Below are positions 36,464-46,419 of a DNA stretch of 58,182 nt, piece after piece (the stretch's first letter is position 1; each line of letters begins with the position of its first letter). Location: positions 1 through 58,182 of the forward strand of contig CAZZAX010000016.1 in the NCBI GenBank assembly GCA_964653075.1, read 5' to 3'. The position numbers and the translations under genes are program-made. This DNA comes from NIOZ-UU13 sp964653075 (GTDB lineage Bacteria > Planctomycetota > Phycisphaerae > Sedimentisphaerales > Anaerobacaceae). The notes under the pieces are model-generated. The model was given only the letters and a program-made list of their open reading frames with translations, did no database searches and was not told where the DNA came from.

Positions 36464-38419
36464 ATGAAACGTTCACATGTTTTTTTATCGATTGTCGTCG
36501 CGGGATATTTCCTGTTCACAGGGGCAACGACAGTCCTTCAGGCTGCCAACGACGGATTCTCGCCCTTATTTCCGGGTGACAGTCTGGCCGGCTGGAAGAT
36601 AAGCGACTGGTCCGATCTTCGCACGCCGCAGAAGGTCTCCGGTACCCCGTGGAAGATGGAAGACGGTATCCTCTACGGCCTGAATAAACGCACCTGGATA
36701 TACTCTGCGAAGGAATATGGTGACTTCGTTCTGAAATTCGACAGTAAGATAAGCAGGGGAAGCAACGGAGGCATCGGGCTGCGATTTCCACCCGAAGGCG
36801 ACCCTGCTTATAAAGGAATGGAGATTCAGGTTGTTGACCATGAGGTTTATTACCGCGGCAGCTCCCAGCCCCAGCAGCGAACCGGCTCGATTTACGACGA
36901 GATAGCCGCCATAGATGCCGTCAGGCCCGTCGGCCAGTGGAACTCGTGGGAAATCACCGCCCGCGACAGCCGGGTAACAATCGTGCTGAACAATCAAATG
37001 GTAATCAACGCGGACTTATCGCGCGAAACCAAAGCCCGCCAGCAGAAAGGACCGCCCCTGGCTGAGCGGCCGCTCAGAGGACATATCGGATTTCAGAATC
37101 TCAACGGTTCAATCACGCTTCGAAATATTATGATTAAGGAACTTGACGGAACTGGGATTGTTGAGGCTGATGGGGAATTTGTGTCTTTGTTTAACGGCAG
37201 GAATCTCGACGGCTGGGTGAATGTCAACTGCGCGCCGGAAACATGGAAGGTCAGGGACGGGATGATTATCTGCAGCGGTGTCCCGACCGGCGTGATGCGA
37301 ACGGAAAAACAATATGAAAATTACGTATTGGAATTGGAGTGGCGCCACATGAAAAAAGGCGGTAACGCGGGCTTATTCATACACTCCAGCGACTTACCTG
37401 TTACGGGCAAACCATTCACACGTGCCATTGAAGTGCAGATACTCGACGGGCACAATAGTGAAAACGCCACAAGCCACGGCGATGTATTCGGCATTCAGGG
37501 CGCAACGATGACGCCTGACAAGTTCCACCCGGGCGGATGGATGCGCTCTTTACCGAGCGAGCGACGATGCAATCCCGCCGGCCAGTGGAACCATTACCGC
37601 GTCGAGAGTCGCAACGGAACGATTACCCTTGCCGTCAACGGCAAGATAGTGACCCGCGCATACCACGCTAATCCGCGAAAAGGATATATCTGCCTCGAAT
37701 CCGAAGGCGGCCTGGTTTATTTCCGCAATATCCGTATCTATGAATTGCCCGGTTCCAATCCACCGGATGATGTAGTGGCACAGAAGGACCGGGGCTTTCG
37801 CTGCCTCTACAACGGCCTGGACCTTCGCGGCTGGAGGCAGGTCCCCGGTCATAAGGGACACTGGAATGCGAAGGACTGGATTCTGGATTACGACGGCAAG
37901 GCAACCGGAGACGACAAGAACCTGTGGACGCAGGAGGAATTCGCAAATTTCGTTCTTATCGTTGACTGGCGTCTGCCGGACAAGCCTGAAGTTGAGAACG
38001 TACCTGTGATTTTGCCGGACGGCTCGGAGGCTGCCCATGCCGAAGGTAAGCAGGTGACTGTTCCGGTGATGGACGCCGGCGACAGCGGCATTTATCTGCG
38101 TGGTTCCTCGAAGAGCCAGATAAATATCTGGAACTGGCCCGTCGGCTCGGGTGAAATCTGGGGATATCGCAGGGACAGTAATATGCCGGAGCAGGTACGA
38201 AGAGGTGCAACACCTGTCCTCAACGCGGACAACCCGGTCGGCCAGTGGAACCGCTTCGAGATTACAGCCGTAGATAATAAGGTTACTGTGGTATTAAACG
38301 GCAAGACTGTAATTCGCCAGGCCCGCCTGCCGGGATTGCCAAAACGCGGCCCGATCGCCCTGCAGCATCACGGTGACCATATCCAGTTTGCCAACATTTA
38401 TATAAAGGAGCTTAAGTAA
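36464..38419 (+). CDS. Secreted triple-domain DUF1080 protein (3-keto-disaccharide hydrolase-like)
   Basis: The protein has about 651 residues. ATG at 36464 follows CGGAGG. A signal peptide (ending TVLQAAN) precedes three DUF1080 domains at about 30-230, 240-445 and 450-651. They open SPLFPGDSLAGWKISDW, VSLFNGRNLDGWVNV and RCLYNGLDLRGWRQV. Each carries a GQWN(S/H/R) segment and ends with a strand like NGSITLRNIMIKEL, GLVYFRNIRIYEL or HIQFANIYIKEL. The 30610-31896 product has two such domains, so the family has expanded by internal duplication here. It sits between the glycosidase-like gene and two Gfo/Idh genes in one operon. Confidence 0.88.
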   Translation: MKRSHVFLSIVVAGYFLFTGATTVLQAANDGFSPLFPGDSLAGWKISDWSDLRTPQKVSGTPWKMEDGILYGLNKRTWIYSAKEYGDFVLKFDSKISRGSNGGIGLRFPPEGDPAYKGMEIQVVDHEVYYRGSSQPQQRTGSIYDEIAAIDAVRPVGQWNSWEITARDSRVTIVLNNQMVINADLSRETKARQQKGPPLAERPLRGHIGFQNLNGSITLRNIMIKELDGTGIVEADGEFVSLFNGRNLDGWVNVNCAPETWKVRDGMIICSGVPTGVMRTEKQYENYVLELEWRHMKKGGNAGLFIHSSDLPVTGKPFTRAIEVQILDGHNSENATSHGDVFGIQGATMTPDKFHPGGWMRSLPSERRCNPAGQWNHYRVESRNGTITLAVNGKIVTRAYHANPRKGYICLESEGGLVYFRNIRIYELPGSNPPDDVVAQKDRGFRCLYNGLDLRGWRQVPGHKGHWNAKDWILDYDGKATGDDKNLWTQEEFANFVLIVDWRLPDKPEVENVPVILPDGSEAAHAEGKQVTVPVMDAGDSGIYLRGSSKSQINIWNWPVGSGEIWGYRRDSNMPEQVRRGATPVLNADNPVGQWNRFEITAVDNKVTVVLNGKTVIRQARLPGLPKRGPIALQHHGDHIQFANIYIKELK

Positions 38420-38475
38420 CGTACCCAGGTCAAATTCTTCTGCTGTTGCAGTCTGACTTAAAGGAGAAAGCATAT

Positions 38476-39738
38476 ATGTTCGACAGAAAGGTTTCATCTG
38501 AAAGGAACTGTTCGAAATTACAAGAGGGTTTTTCACGGCGTACTTTTATCAGGCGCGGCGGTTGTGCCCTGGCCGGGGCGATGCTGGCCTCGCAGGGGGT
38601 GTTGGCCGTCAATACCGCTCCTAAAAAAATTCGCATAGGTGTTGTAGGAGGAGGTTTCGGGACATCATTTCAGTGGCACGAGCATCCTGAATGTGTTGTT
38701 CAGGCGGTAAGCGACCTGCGTGAGGACAGGCGAAAACGGCTAATGCAGGTATATAATTGCCAAAAGGCCTACAACTCGCTTGAGGAGTTAGTGCTTGCCA
38801 AAGATATCGACGCAGTAGCGATATTTACCGACGGCCCGCTTCACGTTCAGCACACCATTGAGGCAATGAAAAACGGCAAGCACGTCATATCGGCCGTGCC
38901 CGCCGCATGGGCAACTATCGAGCAGGCCGAGCTGCTTCTGGATACTGTCAAAAAATACGGCCTGACTTACATGATGGCCGAGACAGGCTACTATCAGCAG
39001 TCCACGATTTCGGCGCGTAAGTTTTACCGGCAGGGCAAGTTCGGCTCTCTTTATTATTGCGAGGCTGAGTATCAGCATCCCGGCCTCGAATCGCTCTATT
39101 TCCGGAGCGGCAGGCGAACCTGGCGGCACGGCCTTGCACCGATGCACTATCCGACGCACTCTACTTCACAGCTTATCGGCGTTAGCGGCGAGAGACTGAC
39201 GGAGGCCGTATGTCACGGCTGGGGCGACGACGATCCGATCCTAAAAGACAATGTGCAAAATAATCCCTTCTGGAATTCATCGGCAATGTTCAGGACAAAC
39301 CGCGGTAACGCCTTCCGAGTAAATGTATGGTGGAAAGGCGCACACCGGGGCTGTGAGCGGGCCCAGTGGATAGGCGACAAGATGAGTTTCTATACGGCAC
39401 ATCCCAACGGCACGCCGGCAGTCATCATTCGTTCGGCTAAGCAGATGGAAAAGGACGATGCCGGCTTTGTCCGGGAGGCACCGAACTTCGAGCATTATAA
39501 ACAGCCCCAGTGGTGGAAAACGGACATGCTGCCCGTGCCGTTGCGCCATAACAGCGGACACGAAGGCTCACATACTTTCCTGACGCACGAATTTATTGAT
39601 GCCCTGATACACAGCCGCCGACCTGCGATAGATGTTTACGAATCCCTGGCTTATACCGTACCGGGTATTATCGCACATCAGTCGGCGCTGCGAAAAGGCG
39701 AATTAATGAAAATTCCTCAGTACGACAAAAAAGTTTAA
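38476..39738 (+). CDS. Exported Gfo/Idh/MocA-like protein lacking the EKP lysine motif
   Basis: The protein has about 420 residues. ATG at 38476 is preceded by AAAGGAG. The export signal is SRRTFIRRGGCALAGAMLAS (Tat-like), then the Rossmann loop IRIGVVGGGFGTSF. Where relatives have EKP(L/V), this one has GKHVISAVPAAWATIEQAELL, so the usual catalytic lysine is missing. The substrate-side half keeps the family layout (MHYPTHSTSQLIGV, GHEGSHTFLTHEFIDAL). It could bind a sugar without oxidising it, or use another residue. The next gene encodes a second Gfo/Idh-like protein 54 bases on. Confidence 0.86.
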   Translation: MFDRKVSSERNCSKLQEGFSRRTFIRRGGCALAGAMLASQGVLAVNTAPKKIRIGVVGGGFGTSFQWHEHPECVVQAVSDLREDRRKRLMQVYNCQKAYNSLEELVLAKDIDAVAIFTDGPLHVQHTIEAMKNGKHVISAVPAAWATIEQAELLLDTVKKYGLTYMMAETGYYQQSTISARKFYRQGKFGSLYYCEAEYQHPGLESLYFRSGRRTWRHGLAPMHYPTHSTSQLIGVSGERLTEAVCHGWGDDDPILKDNVQNNPFWNSSAMFRTNRGNAFRVNVWWKGAHRGCERAQWIGDKMSFYTAHPNGTPAVIIRSAKQMEKDDAGFVREAPNFEHYKQPQWWKTDMLPVPLRHNSGHEGSHTFLTHEFIDALIHSRRPAIDVYESLAYTVPGIIAHQSALRKGELMKIPQYDKKV

Positions 39739-39792
39739 GTTGCAGAGAATGGAAATTGAAGAAATAAACTAAATCTAAATGGAGAACCAATT

Positions 39793-40812
39793 ATGAAAAA
39801 GACTATTTTACTGGCAGTTTTATTAATTGTATTTTTAATGCAACCTTTTGAAGTCGAAGCCCGTGAAAAGGTATTTCGCCTTGGTATGATTGGCCTCGAC
39901 ACCTCACATGTCATCGCCTTTACCAGGGCCATCAACGACCCGGCCAATAACTACGGCTGCAAGGTCGTTGCCGGCTATTCCGGCGGCTCGCCGGACATTC
40001 CCTCTTCGGCCAATAGAGTTGAAAACTTCACAAACCAGCTCCGTGACAAGTACGGCGTGGAAATTGTCGATACCATAGAGGAGCTTTGCGCCAAGGTTGA
40101 CGGAGTGCTGCTGGAAAGTGTTGACGGCCGGCCTCATCTGGAACAGGTACGCCCTGTTATCGCAGCAAAGAAGCCTGTCTTTATAGATAAGCCTATGGCC
40201 GGCAGTCTGGCGGACGTGATTGAGATATTCAGGCTCGCTAAGGAAAATAACATACCGTGCTGGTCGAGCTCTTCTTTACGGTACGGCCCCGGCATTATTA
40301 ACATGAGAAATAATAAAGAAGTCGGCGATGTGCTTGGCTGTGACGTCTTTGGTCCGTGCAGTCTCGAAGAGCACCACCCGGACCTGTACTGGTATGGTGT
40401 GCATGGTGTTGAGATGCTCTTTACCATAATGGGTATAGGCTGTGAGAGTGTCAGACGTGTGCAAACAGGAAATTACGAATTTGTTACCGGTCTCTGGAAA
40501 GACGGACGAGTCGGTACTTTCAGAGGTGTAAAAAAAGGTAAGAGCGGCTATGGTGCACGAGTTTTTGGCACAAAGAGTATAGACCAAAGCGGCAGATCCG
40601 GCGGCTATGGGCCGTTAATAGAGGAAATCATCAAATTCTTCAAGACCGGAAACGTACCTGTGCCGCCGGAAGAGACTATCGAAATATTCGCTTTTATGTC
40701 CGCCGCTGATGAATCCAAAGCAAGAGGCGGCGCCTCTGTTTCTATAAAAGAGACGATCGAAAAGGCTGAAAAACAAAACGAGCTTCGCCGCAGGCGCAGT
40801 TCGAGAAGGTAA
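39793..40812 (+). CDS. Secreted Gfo/Idh/MocA-like oxidoreductase
   Basis: The protein has 339 residues. A Sec-type signal peptide (MKKTILLAVLLIVFLMQPFEVEA) replaces the Tat signals of the other copies. The Rossmann loop is degenerate (FRLGMIGLDTSHVIAF), lacking the GxGxxG glycines. The lysine motif is present as VFIDKPMAG. A shortened substrate domain includes HHPDLYWYGVHGVEMLFTIMG. Sec export of an unfolded NAD enzyme would require cofactor outside, so its enzymatic status is uncertain. It ends in a basic stretch (RRRRSSRR) just before a REP-like element. Confidence 0.82.
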   Translation: MKKTILLAVLLIVFLMQPFEVEAREKVFRLGMIGLDTSHVIAFTRAINDPANNYGCKVVAGYSGGSPDIPSSANRVENFTNQLRDKYGVEIVDTIEELCAKVDGVLLESVDGRPHLEQVRPVIAAKKPVFIDKPMAGSLADVIEIFRLAKENNIPCWSSSSLRYGPGIINMRNNKEVGDVLGCDVFGPCSLEEHHPDLYWYGVHGVEMLFTIMGIGCESVRRVQTGNYEFVTGLWKDGRVGTFRGVKKGKSGYGARVFGTKSIDQSGRSGGYGPLIEEIIKFFKTGNVPVPPEETIEIFAFMSAADESKARGGASVSIKETIEKAEKQNELRRRRSSRR

Positions 40813-40817
40813 ACTCC

Positions 40818-40881
40818 GTGGCACGGCCTTCACGTGGTACGGGCATCCTGCCCGTGTTCACAGACGTGAAGGCCATGCCAC
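40818..40881. repeat. Nested REP-like palindrome between operon genes
   Basis: An outer imperfect stem, GTGGCACGGCCTTCACGT (40818-40835) with ACGTGAAGGCCATGCCAC (40864-40881), encloses an inner stem ACGGGCA/TGCCCGT (40839-40855). The inner part is the reverse complement of the palindrome at 30525 and 46764. A hairpin this strong inside an operon could reduce expression of the downstream gene or protect the upstream mRNA. Confidence 0.7.
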
Positions 40882-40896
40882 AACAGGAAAGATAAA

Positions 40897-42840
40897 ATGA
40901 TAAAGTTATATAAAAATAAAAATGAGGTTTTCGTAACTCCGCTCACCCCGTTGGAAGTCAGGCGGCAACTTCTCACGGGATCCAAAATAATTATCATTTT
41001 ACTGGCAGGATTGTTTTTATGCTGTTTTTGTCAAGCCGCGGCACAACAGCTTACCGTCGATAACGCCGTGATTTCAGTTACACTTCATACCGACGATGCG
41101 ACCCTTTCGGTAACCGATAAACGCACGGGACAGACCTGGCGACAAAAACCTATAACAAAAGGTAAAACAATGCAATGCACCAAAGCCGGAAATAGCATTG
41201 AAATGACCTGGCGTCAGCCGGAGCTGGGAATGGACATCAAAACCAGTCTGATTCTTGATAAAAATCTGCCTGAGTTTACTCTTGAACTGTCTGCTGATGG
41301 CAAACTCAACCGGTCGTTAAAGTTTCCGCATCCGTTTGTGAGCGAATCCGGCACATATCTGGTGGTGCCTATGAACGAAGGGATTTCATACCCGGTCGAA
41401 GATAAGACAATAAATCCGAGAAGACTTATCACATACGGCGGACACGGTATATGTATGCCCTTCTGGGGCGTAACGGACGGCCGGCAGGGACACATGGCCA
41501 TCATCGAAACGCCGGACGACGCAGCCGTCCGTATTCAGCGAACAGATGAAAAACTCTACATCGCGCCGGAATGGGATTCGCAAAAAGGACGGTTCGGTTA
41601 TACCCGTCGGCTGCGCTACGTATTCTTCGATAAAGGCGGGCACGTCGCTGTTTGTAGACGGTATCGCTCTTATGCCCAAAAAACGGGTCTATTGAAAACC
41701 TTAGAGCAGAAACGAAAAGAAAATCCTAACGTGGACTTGTTAACCGGAGCAGTGAACGTCTGGTGCTGGGAAAAAAATGCTCTAAACATAATTCGTGAGA
41801 TGAAATCTCTCGGCATTAATCGAATCCTGTGGAGCCACCGTGAGCGGCCGGATGTTATCAAAGCAATGAACGAAATGGATGGTGTCCTTTCGAGTCGTTA
41901 TGATATCTACCAGGACCTGATGGATCCGCAGGTCGTAAAGCAGCAGCTTCGCGGATTGCACCCGGACTGGACCCAGGCCGCATGGCCAAAGGACATTATG
42001 CTCGATAGCAGCGGCGACCCGCGTAAAGGATGGCGAGTGAAAGGCAGGGACGGCAAAATGTATCCGTGCGGCGTCTTGTGCGACAGACAGGCGCCGAAGT
42101 ATGCCCGGCAGCGAGTCCCCGCCGAGTTGAAGACGCATCCTTATCGCTGTCGTTTTATCGATACAACGACAGCTTCGCCATGGCGTGAATGCTACCATCC
42201 GGACCATCCGATGACGCGAGGTGACAGTCGATACTGGAAAATGGAGCTATTGCGTTTTATATCCGAAGATATGAAACTCGTAACAGGCTGCGAGACAGGG
42301 CACGATGCGGCTGTGCCGTATGTTCACTACTTCGAGGGTATGCTGAGTCTCGGTCCGTATCGAATTCCCGATGCCGGTCGAAATATGAGAAAAATCTGGG
42401 ACGAGGTGCCCGAACGCGTGGCCAAGTTCCAGGTCGGGCACAAGTACCGGCTGCCGCTATGGGAGCTTGTATATCATGATTGTGTCGTCGCGCAGTGGTA
42501 CTGGGGAGACTACAATAATAAGCTGCCTGCTATATGGGACAAGCGGGACCTTTTTAATATTCTTTACGGCACACCGCCGATGTTCATGTTCACCCGGCAG
42601 GTATGGAACCAAAACAAAAACCGCTTTGTCCAGAGCTATAAGGATGTATGTAATGTTGCCCGTGCGGTCGGCTACGCTGAGATGACCGACCATCGCTTTC
42701 TTACACCGGACAGAAACGTTCAGCAAACGAGCTTTGCAAACGGCACCACCATAACGGTCAATTTCGGAAGCGATTTATACCGTTTGCCCAACGGTGAAAC
42801 GCTCAAATCAATGGGCTATCATCTAATGGTTGAAAAATAA
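40897..42840 (+). CDS. Secreted DUF5696-like putative glycoside hydrolase (paralogue)
   Basis: The protein has 647 residues. AGGAAAG precedes the ATG. An N-terminal tail of about 28 residues leads to a signal helix (IIIILLAGLFLCCFCQAAA). A beta-sandwich domain (about 50-285) and a barrel-like domain follow, collinear with the product of 21193-23211. The equivalent acidic block is RCRFIDTTTASPWRECYHPDHP, and the later one is VTGCETGHDAAVPYVHYFEG. It lacks the first barrel strands of its relative in recognisable form and is slightly shorter. It is the last gene of the operon starting at 34714 and ends 30 bases from a convergent sulfatase gene. Confidence 0.75.
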   Translation: MIKLYKNKNEVFVTPLTPLEVRRQLLTGSKIIIILLAGLFLCCFCQAAAQQLTVDNAVISVTLHTDDATLSVTDKRTGQTWRQKPITKGKTMQCTKAGNSIEMTWRQPELGMDIKTSLILDKNLPEFTLELSADGKLNRSLKFPHPFVSESGTYLVVPMNEGISYPVEDKTINPRRLITYGGHGICMPFWGVTDGRQGHMAIIETPDDAAVRIQRTDEKLYIAPEWDSQKGRFGYTRRLRYVFFDKGGHVAVCRRYRSYAQKTGLLKTLEQKRKENPNVDLLTGAVNVWCWEKNALNIIREMKSLGINRILWSHRERPDVIKAMNEMDGVLSSRYDIYQDLMDPQVVKQQLRGLHPDWTQAAWPKDIMLDSSGDPRKGWRVKGRDGKMYPCGVLCDRQAPKYARQRVPAELKTHPYRCRFIDTTTASPWRECYHPDHPMTRGDSRYWKMELLRFISEDMKLVTGCETGHDAAVPYVHYFEGMLSLGPYRIPDAGRNMRKIWDEVPERVAKFQVGHKYRLPLWELVYHDCVVAQWYWGDYNNKLPAIWDKRDLFNILYGTPPMFMFTRQVWNQNKNRFVQSYKDVCNVARAVGYAEMTDHRFLTPDRNVQQTSFANGTTITVNFGSDLYRLPNGETLKSMGYHLMVEK

Positions 42841-42870
42841 CATTCGAAGCAATCTTAAAACCAGAGCTGC

Positions 42871-44358
42871 TTAATCGTCGTATTTAAGCTCGCCCCCTTT
42901 TATGCGTCTGAGCTGTTTGAACCTTTTGGGCCTTTCGAAATCGGGCACCTCGGCAAGCATCTTCTCGTAGATATCTTTAATGCGTTCTGCAATCTCAGGA
43001 TACTTCTTGCTTACATCGTGCTGCTCAGCGGGGTCGGCTTCGAGGTCGAAGAGCATTATATTTTTCGCCCTGTCGCCGCCAATCACGCCCGGATAATCCT
43101 TGGGTTGTGACTGTTCGTACGGAGCAATAATTGTTACGCCGTCCGGCCCTCTCGGGTCCACCCAGTTATCTACAAGCTTAGGCACACCGCCCGGAGAGCG
43201 GACGTGGAGCTTCCATTTACCGCTGCGGATAGTTGCGAGATTCTGCCCCTGCATACCGAACAGCACATTGTGCGGACTCTTGGCCTGAGCCTCGGTCAGT
43301 AATGACCAGATATCTTTACCGTCAATAACGCGGTCATTGGGAATTTCAACTCCCGCAGCCTTGAGAATAGTTGGAAAGATATCAATGGAGCCGACTGGTG
43401 AGTTGTTTACAAGACCGGCGGGAATCCTGCCCGGCCAGCGGGCAATCATCGGCACACGAAGGCCGCCATCCCAAGTTCGAGCTTTCATACCGCGAAGCCC
43501 GCCTGTGCTGCCGCCGTAATAGGGACCGTTGTCTGAGGTAAAGATTACGAACGTATTGTCGTCAATCCCTAATTGTTTGAGCTTGTCAAATATTAGACCA
43601 ACAGAAAAGTCCAGCTCGCGAATGACATCCGCGTAGAGATCGTCCGGTGTATCAGGTGTATAGAAATCCTCAGAAGCCGCAAGCGGTTTATGCGGCATTG
43701 CATGGGGCAGGTAGAGGAAAAAGGGATGATTGCGACTGAAGCTTTGCTCGATAAAATCGAGGGCACGCTGTGTGTAGCGTTTGGTCAGCGTTGCCTGTAT
43801 GACGGGATACTCGACGACCTTTTCGTTTTCGACCAGCTGTACCGGCCGCATATCATTCGAGTACAGAATTCCGTAGTACTCATCGAAGCCCTGTCGGCGG
43901 GGAAGGTACTTAAACGTATGGCCCAAATGCCACTTGCCGATGCAAATGCTGGCATAGCCGGCCTCCTTGAGCGCTTCGGCGATAGTAATCTCGGAATCGG
44001 GCAGCCCTACACTATTGATGCCGGCATCGGGTGAAGGATTAAACACGACACCGTTACGGAATGGATACCTGCCGGTCAGAATCGTTGCCCGTGAAGGGGC
44101 ACAATAAGGCGTGGGCACATAGTAGCTTGTCAGCCTGGTGCCCTCGGCGGCCATTCGTTCCAGATTGGGCGTCTTGAACGGCGATTTTTTCAAGCCGAAA
44201 CCGCTGATATCTCCGTAGCCTAAATCATCAGCGAATATGAGTATAAAATTCGGCTTCTTGCCTTTATTAGCCCAACCTGCCGAATCAGGCAGCATCATCG
44301 CTGCAATACTACCACCTACGAAACCCAGGAAATTACGACGGCTTATTCTTTTGTCCAT
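42871..44358 (-). CDS. Tat-exported type I sulfatase, Cys-type (CAPSR)
   Basis: The protein has 495 residues. The twin-arginine signal is ISRRNFLGFVGGSIAAMML. The metal site starts at FADDLGYGD (Asp44, Asp45). Cys86 in YCAPSRATILTGRYP is the residue converted to formylglycine. Further sulfatase blocks are GKWHLGH, FVIFTSDNGPYYGG and KLHVRSPGG. It removes sulfate esters from polysaccharides or similar substrates. Because Tat passes folded protein, the formylglycine must be made in the cytoplasm; no genuine maturase is in this window. It probably shares a transcript with the upstream beta-helix gene 66 bases away. Confidence 0.94.
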   Translation of the reverse strand: MDKRISRRNFLGFVGGSIAAMMLPDSAGWANKGKKPNFILIFADDLGYGDISGFGLKKSPFKTPNLERMAAEGTRLTSYYVPTPYCAPSRATILTGRYPFRNGVVFNPSPDAGINSVGLPDSEITIAEALKEAGYASICIGKWHLGHTFKYLPRRQGFDEYYGILYSNDMRPVQLVENEKVVEYPVIQATLTKRYTQRALDFIEQSFSRNHPFFLYLPHAMPHKPLAASEDFYTPDTPDDLYADVIRELDFSVGLIFDKLKQLGIDDNTFVIFTSDNGPYYGGSTGGLRGMKARTWDGGLRVPMIARWPGRIPAGLVNNSPVGSIDIFPTILKAAGVEIPNDRVIDGKDIWSLLTEAQAKSPHNVLFGMQGQNLATIRSGKWKLHVRSPGGVPKLVDNWVDPRGPDGVTIIAPYEQSQPKDYPGVIGGDRAKNIMLFDLEADPAEQHDVSKKYPEIAERIKDIYEKMLAEVPDFERPKRFKQLRRIKGGELKYDD

Positions 44359-44424
44359 GATGAAACTCCTCTACTTTAATTAATCTTCTCTGCAAGGATA
44401 TAATCCTTAGACTTTGCTCAGGAT

Positions 44425-46419
44425 TTACTGCTTTTGTTGCCATTCATAAATCGACGTCACCTTCGGAGACGGTCTCGGGGCATCGCCGAGCGGAAAAACT
44501 TTGTTGTCTTTGAGTACCACCGGGGCGGCCGTTCCACCAGTTAATTTACCATTGCCGCCATATAAACTGTTGCCTGTTATCTCGGCTCCTAAACAGTCGG
44601 ACGTGGCGAGAGATACCATGGGCGATTTGCCGTCCTTGAGGATGAAAACATTGCCCTTAATAATATGGTCGAAGCTTGCGGTTTTAGCGAACACACCCGG
44701 GCCGCTATCGGCGATAAAACGATTGTAGAGTATCAGCCAGTTTTCGTTCATGCCGCCCATCCAGACGCCCGCTCTCGGAGAGCTGACGTCGCAGTTGTAC
44801 ACCACGTTTCTCGGCCCGTTCGGACCATGTGCCGTGTCCTGCGGCGGTGAAGCCCACATTCCATAGCCATAGCCTCCATGGCCCCGGGCAGACTCAATTA
44901 CACATTGTTCGATAAGGTTTTCATTCGTCCAGCCCGCGTGCCATTGGCCGTCGCTCTCGTGGAAGACGCTTTTGCGAATGACACAGCCGCTGGCGGCCCA
45001 CTGAAAAAGGGGTGCATGCCGCATTTTAAATGTCTCGACGTTTTCTATAAGACAATCCCAGCATTTGTCCCAGCCGGTATAGGCCGTACCGCCGCCGCCT
45101 TTGAACCAGGCGTCATCGAAAACACAGTCGCGGATTTCGCACCATTTTGCCATCGAGCCATACACGGGAAAGCGGCCGCACTTTTTCACGGTTACGTCTT
45201 TTGCCCAGCAGTTCCATCCGTGATAAAAGACCACACTGCTTATCCATAGGTTTTCCGTTTGTTCTATGCGCAGGGATTCAATTCCGCATCGCTGTATTGG
45301 GGAGATTTTCCGTACGTAGGAACCATCGATAACAGGAAATTCAATCCGCAGCGGTTGATTAATAGAAATAGTATTATCTTTTATATCGTTGATGATGACC
45401 TCATACATACGATATAGCCCCCACTTGCAGGCATTCTTAGTAAGCTTTTTCCAGCGTTCTGTAGCAGGCCCTTCAATAAGGATACAATCTCCAATCCGGA
45501 GCCCATCGGTACTTTCCAACTCCAGCGTCATATCACCCCGTTTGCCGTCTTTAGCCAGTTTCAGTTTTCTGCCGGTCGTCCCCTTGCCGGCAAAAGTAAT
45601 AGCCGCTCGTGTATCAGCAACAAGCCGGGTGTCATTAAACGTTGAATCAAGGATGATTGAGATTTCTCCTGTGCATGACGTACCATCTTTGTATTCTGCG
45701 ATACCTTTTAACACATGTTTGCCATCTGAAATTTTCCCGACAGCATTTCGGCCATATACAGCATAACCAAATGTATTGCCTGAGTGCTGACTTCGAGTCC
45801 ACCGGCCAATAACAATATCATCAACCATTATCGTCATTTTCATCAAGCCAGAAGGTTTACAGTGCATTTCAATTCGAGTATTCCTGCCCACCCTGCCACC
45901 TGCAGATGGATTGTAAAAAACAACGCCGTTATCGGGGAAGGAATATCGAAAGATTAAACTGGTCTTTCCGGAACCTTTGCCTCTGATAACCACGTTATCG
46001 TGGCGTACCGTCACCATACGGTCGAGATAATAGAGGCCCTCGGCAAGCAGCACCGCGCCGCCGCCCATTTTGCCCGCGGCCAGGCACGCTTTTGCCAGAG
46101 CTGCGGAATCATCGATTTGGTCGTTTGCTTTAGCGCCGAAGTCCTCGATTGATACAACCCCTTCGACCTCCGGAATCCCACCCTGGACGCCGCATTTCGT
46201 CCAGTCAGGATATACGATTCCATCGGGACCGAGCACATCAGCGGCAGTGAGCCGGGCCTTCTCGTTCGGTTTGATTTTATACTGCCTTTCCCAGGGTATC
46301 GCCCGGTTGATTTTATTTGATGAGCTGCCGACGGCTGTGCGAGAGAAAATCCCGAACAGTATCAGAAAAATGACCAAAGGCACTACAAGTACAGATATCG
46401 CAGGCCTGAGTAATCGCAT
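44425..46419 (-). CDS. Secreted right-handed beta-helix protein (pectate-lyase-3-like)
   Basis: The protein has about 664 residues. ATG at 46419 lies nine bases after GGAG; a TTG at 46434 overlaps that site and is less likely. A strong hydrophobic signal (about 5-28) precedes VVSIEDFGAKANDQIDDSAALAKAC, the opening of Pectate_lyase_3/GH55-type helices. Many parallel-helix rungs follow (CEIRDCVFDDAWF, CLIENVETFKMRHAP, CVIRKSVFHESDG, NVVYNCDVSSPRAGV). Such proteins bind or cleave acidic polysaccharides. Catalytic residues are not assigned. It is upstream of the sulfatase gene, consistent with a sulfated or uronic-acid-containing substrate. Confidence 0.85.
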   Translation of the reverse strand: MRLLRPAISVLVVPLVIFLILFGIFSRTAVGSSSNKINRAIPWERQYKIKPNEKARLTAADVLGPDGIVYPDWTKCGVQGGIPEVEGVVSIEDFGAKANDQIDDSAALAKACLAAGKMGGGAVLLAEGLYYLDRMVTVRHDNVVIRGKGSGKTSLIFRYSFPDNGVVFYNPSAGGRVGRNTRIEMHCKPSGLMKMTIMVDDIVIGRWTRSQHSGNTFGYAVYGRNAVGKISDGKHVLKGIAEYKDGTSCTGEISIILDSTFNDTRLVADTRAAITFAGKGTTGRKLKLAKDGKRGDMTLELESTDGLRIGDCILIEGPATERWKKLTKNACKWGLYRMYEVIINDIKDNTISINQPLRIEFPVIDGSYVRKISPIQRCGIESLRIEQTENLWISSVVFYHGWNCWAKDVTVKKCGRFPVYGSMAKWCEIRDCVFDDAWFKGGGGTAYTGWDKCWDCLIENVETFKMRHAPLFQWAASGCVIRKSVFHESDGQWHAGWTNENLIEQCVIESARGHGGYGYGMWASPPQDTAHGPNGPRNVVYNCDVSSPRAGVWMGGMNENWLILYNRFIADSGPGVFAKTASFDHIIKGNVFILKDGKSPMVSLATSDCLGAEITGNSLYGGNGKLTGGTAAPVVLKDNKVFPLGDAPRPSPKVTSIYEWQQKQ

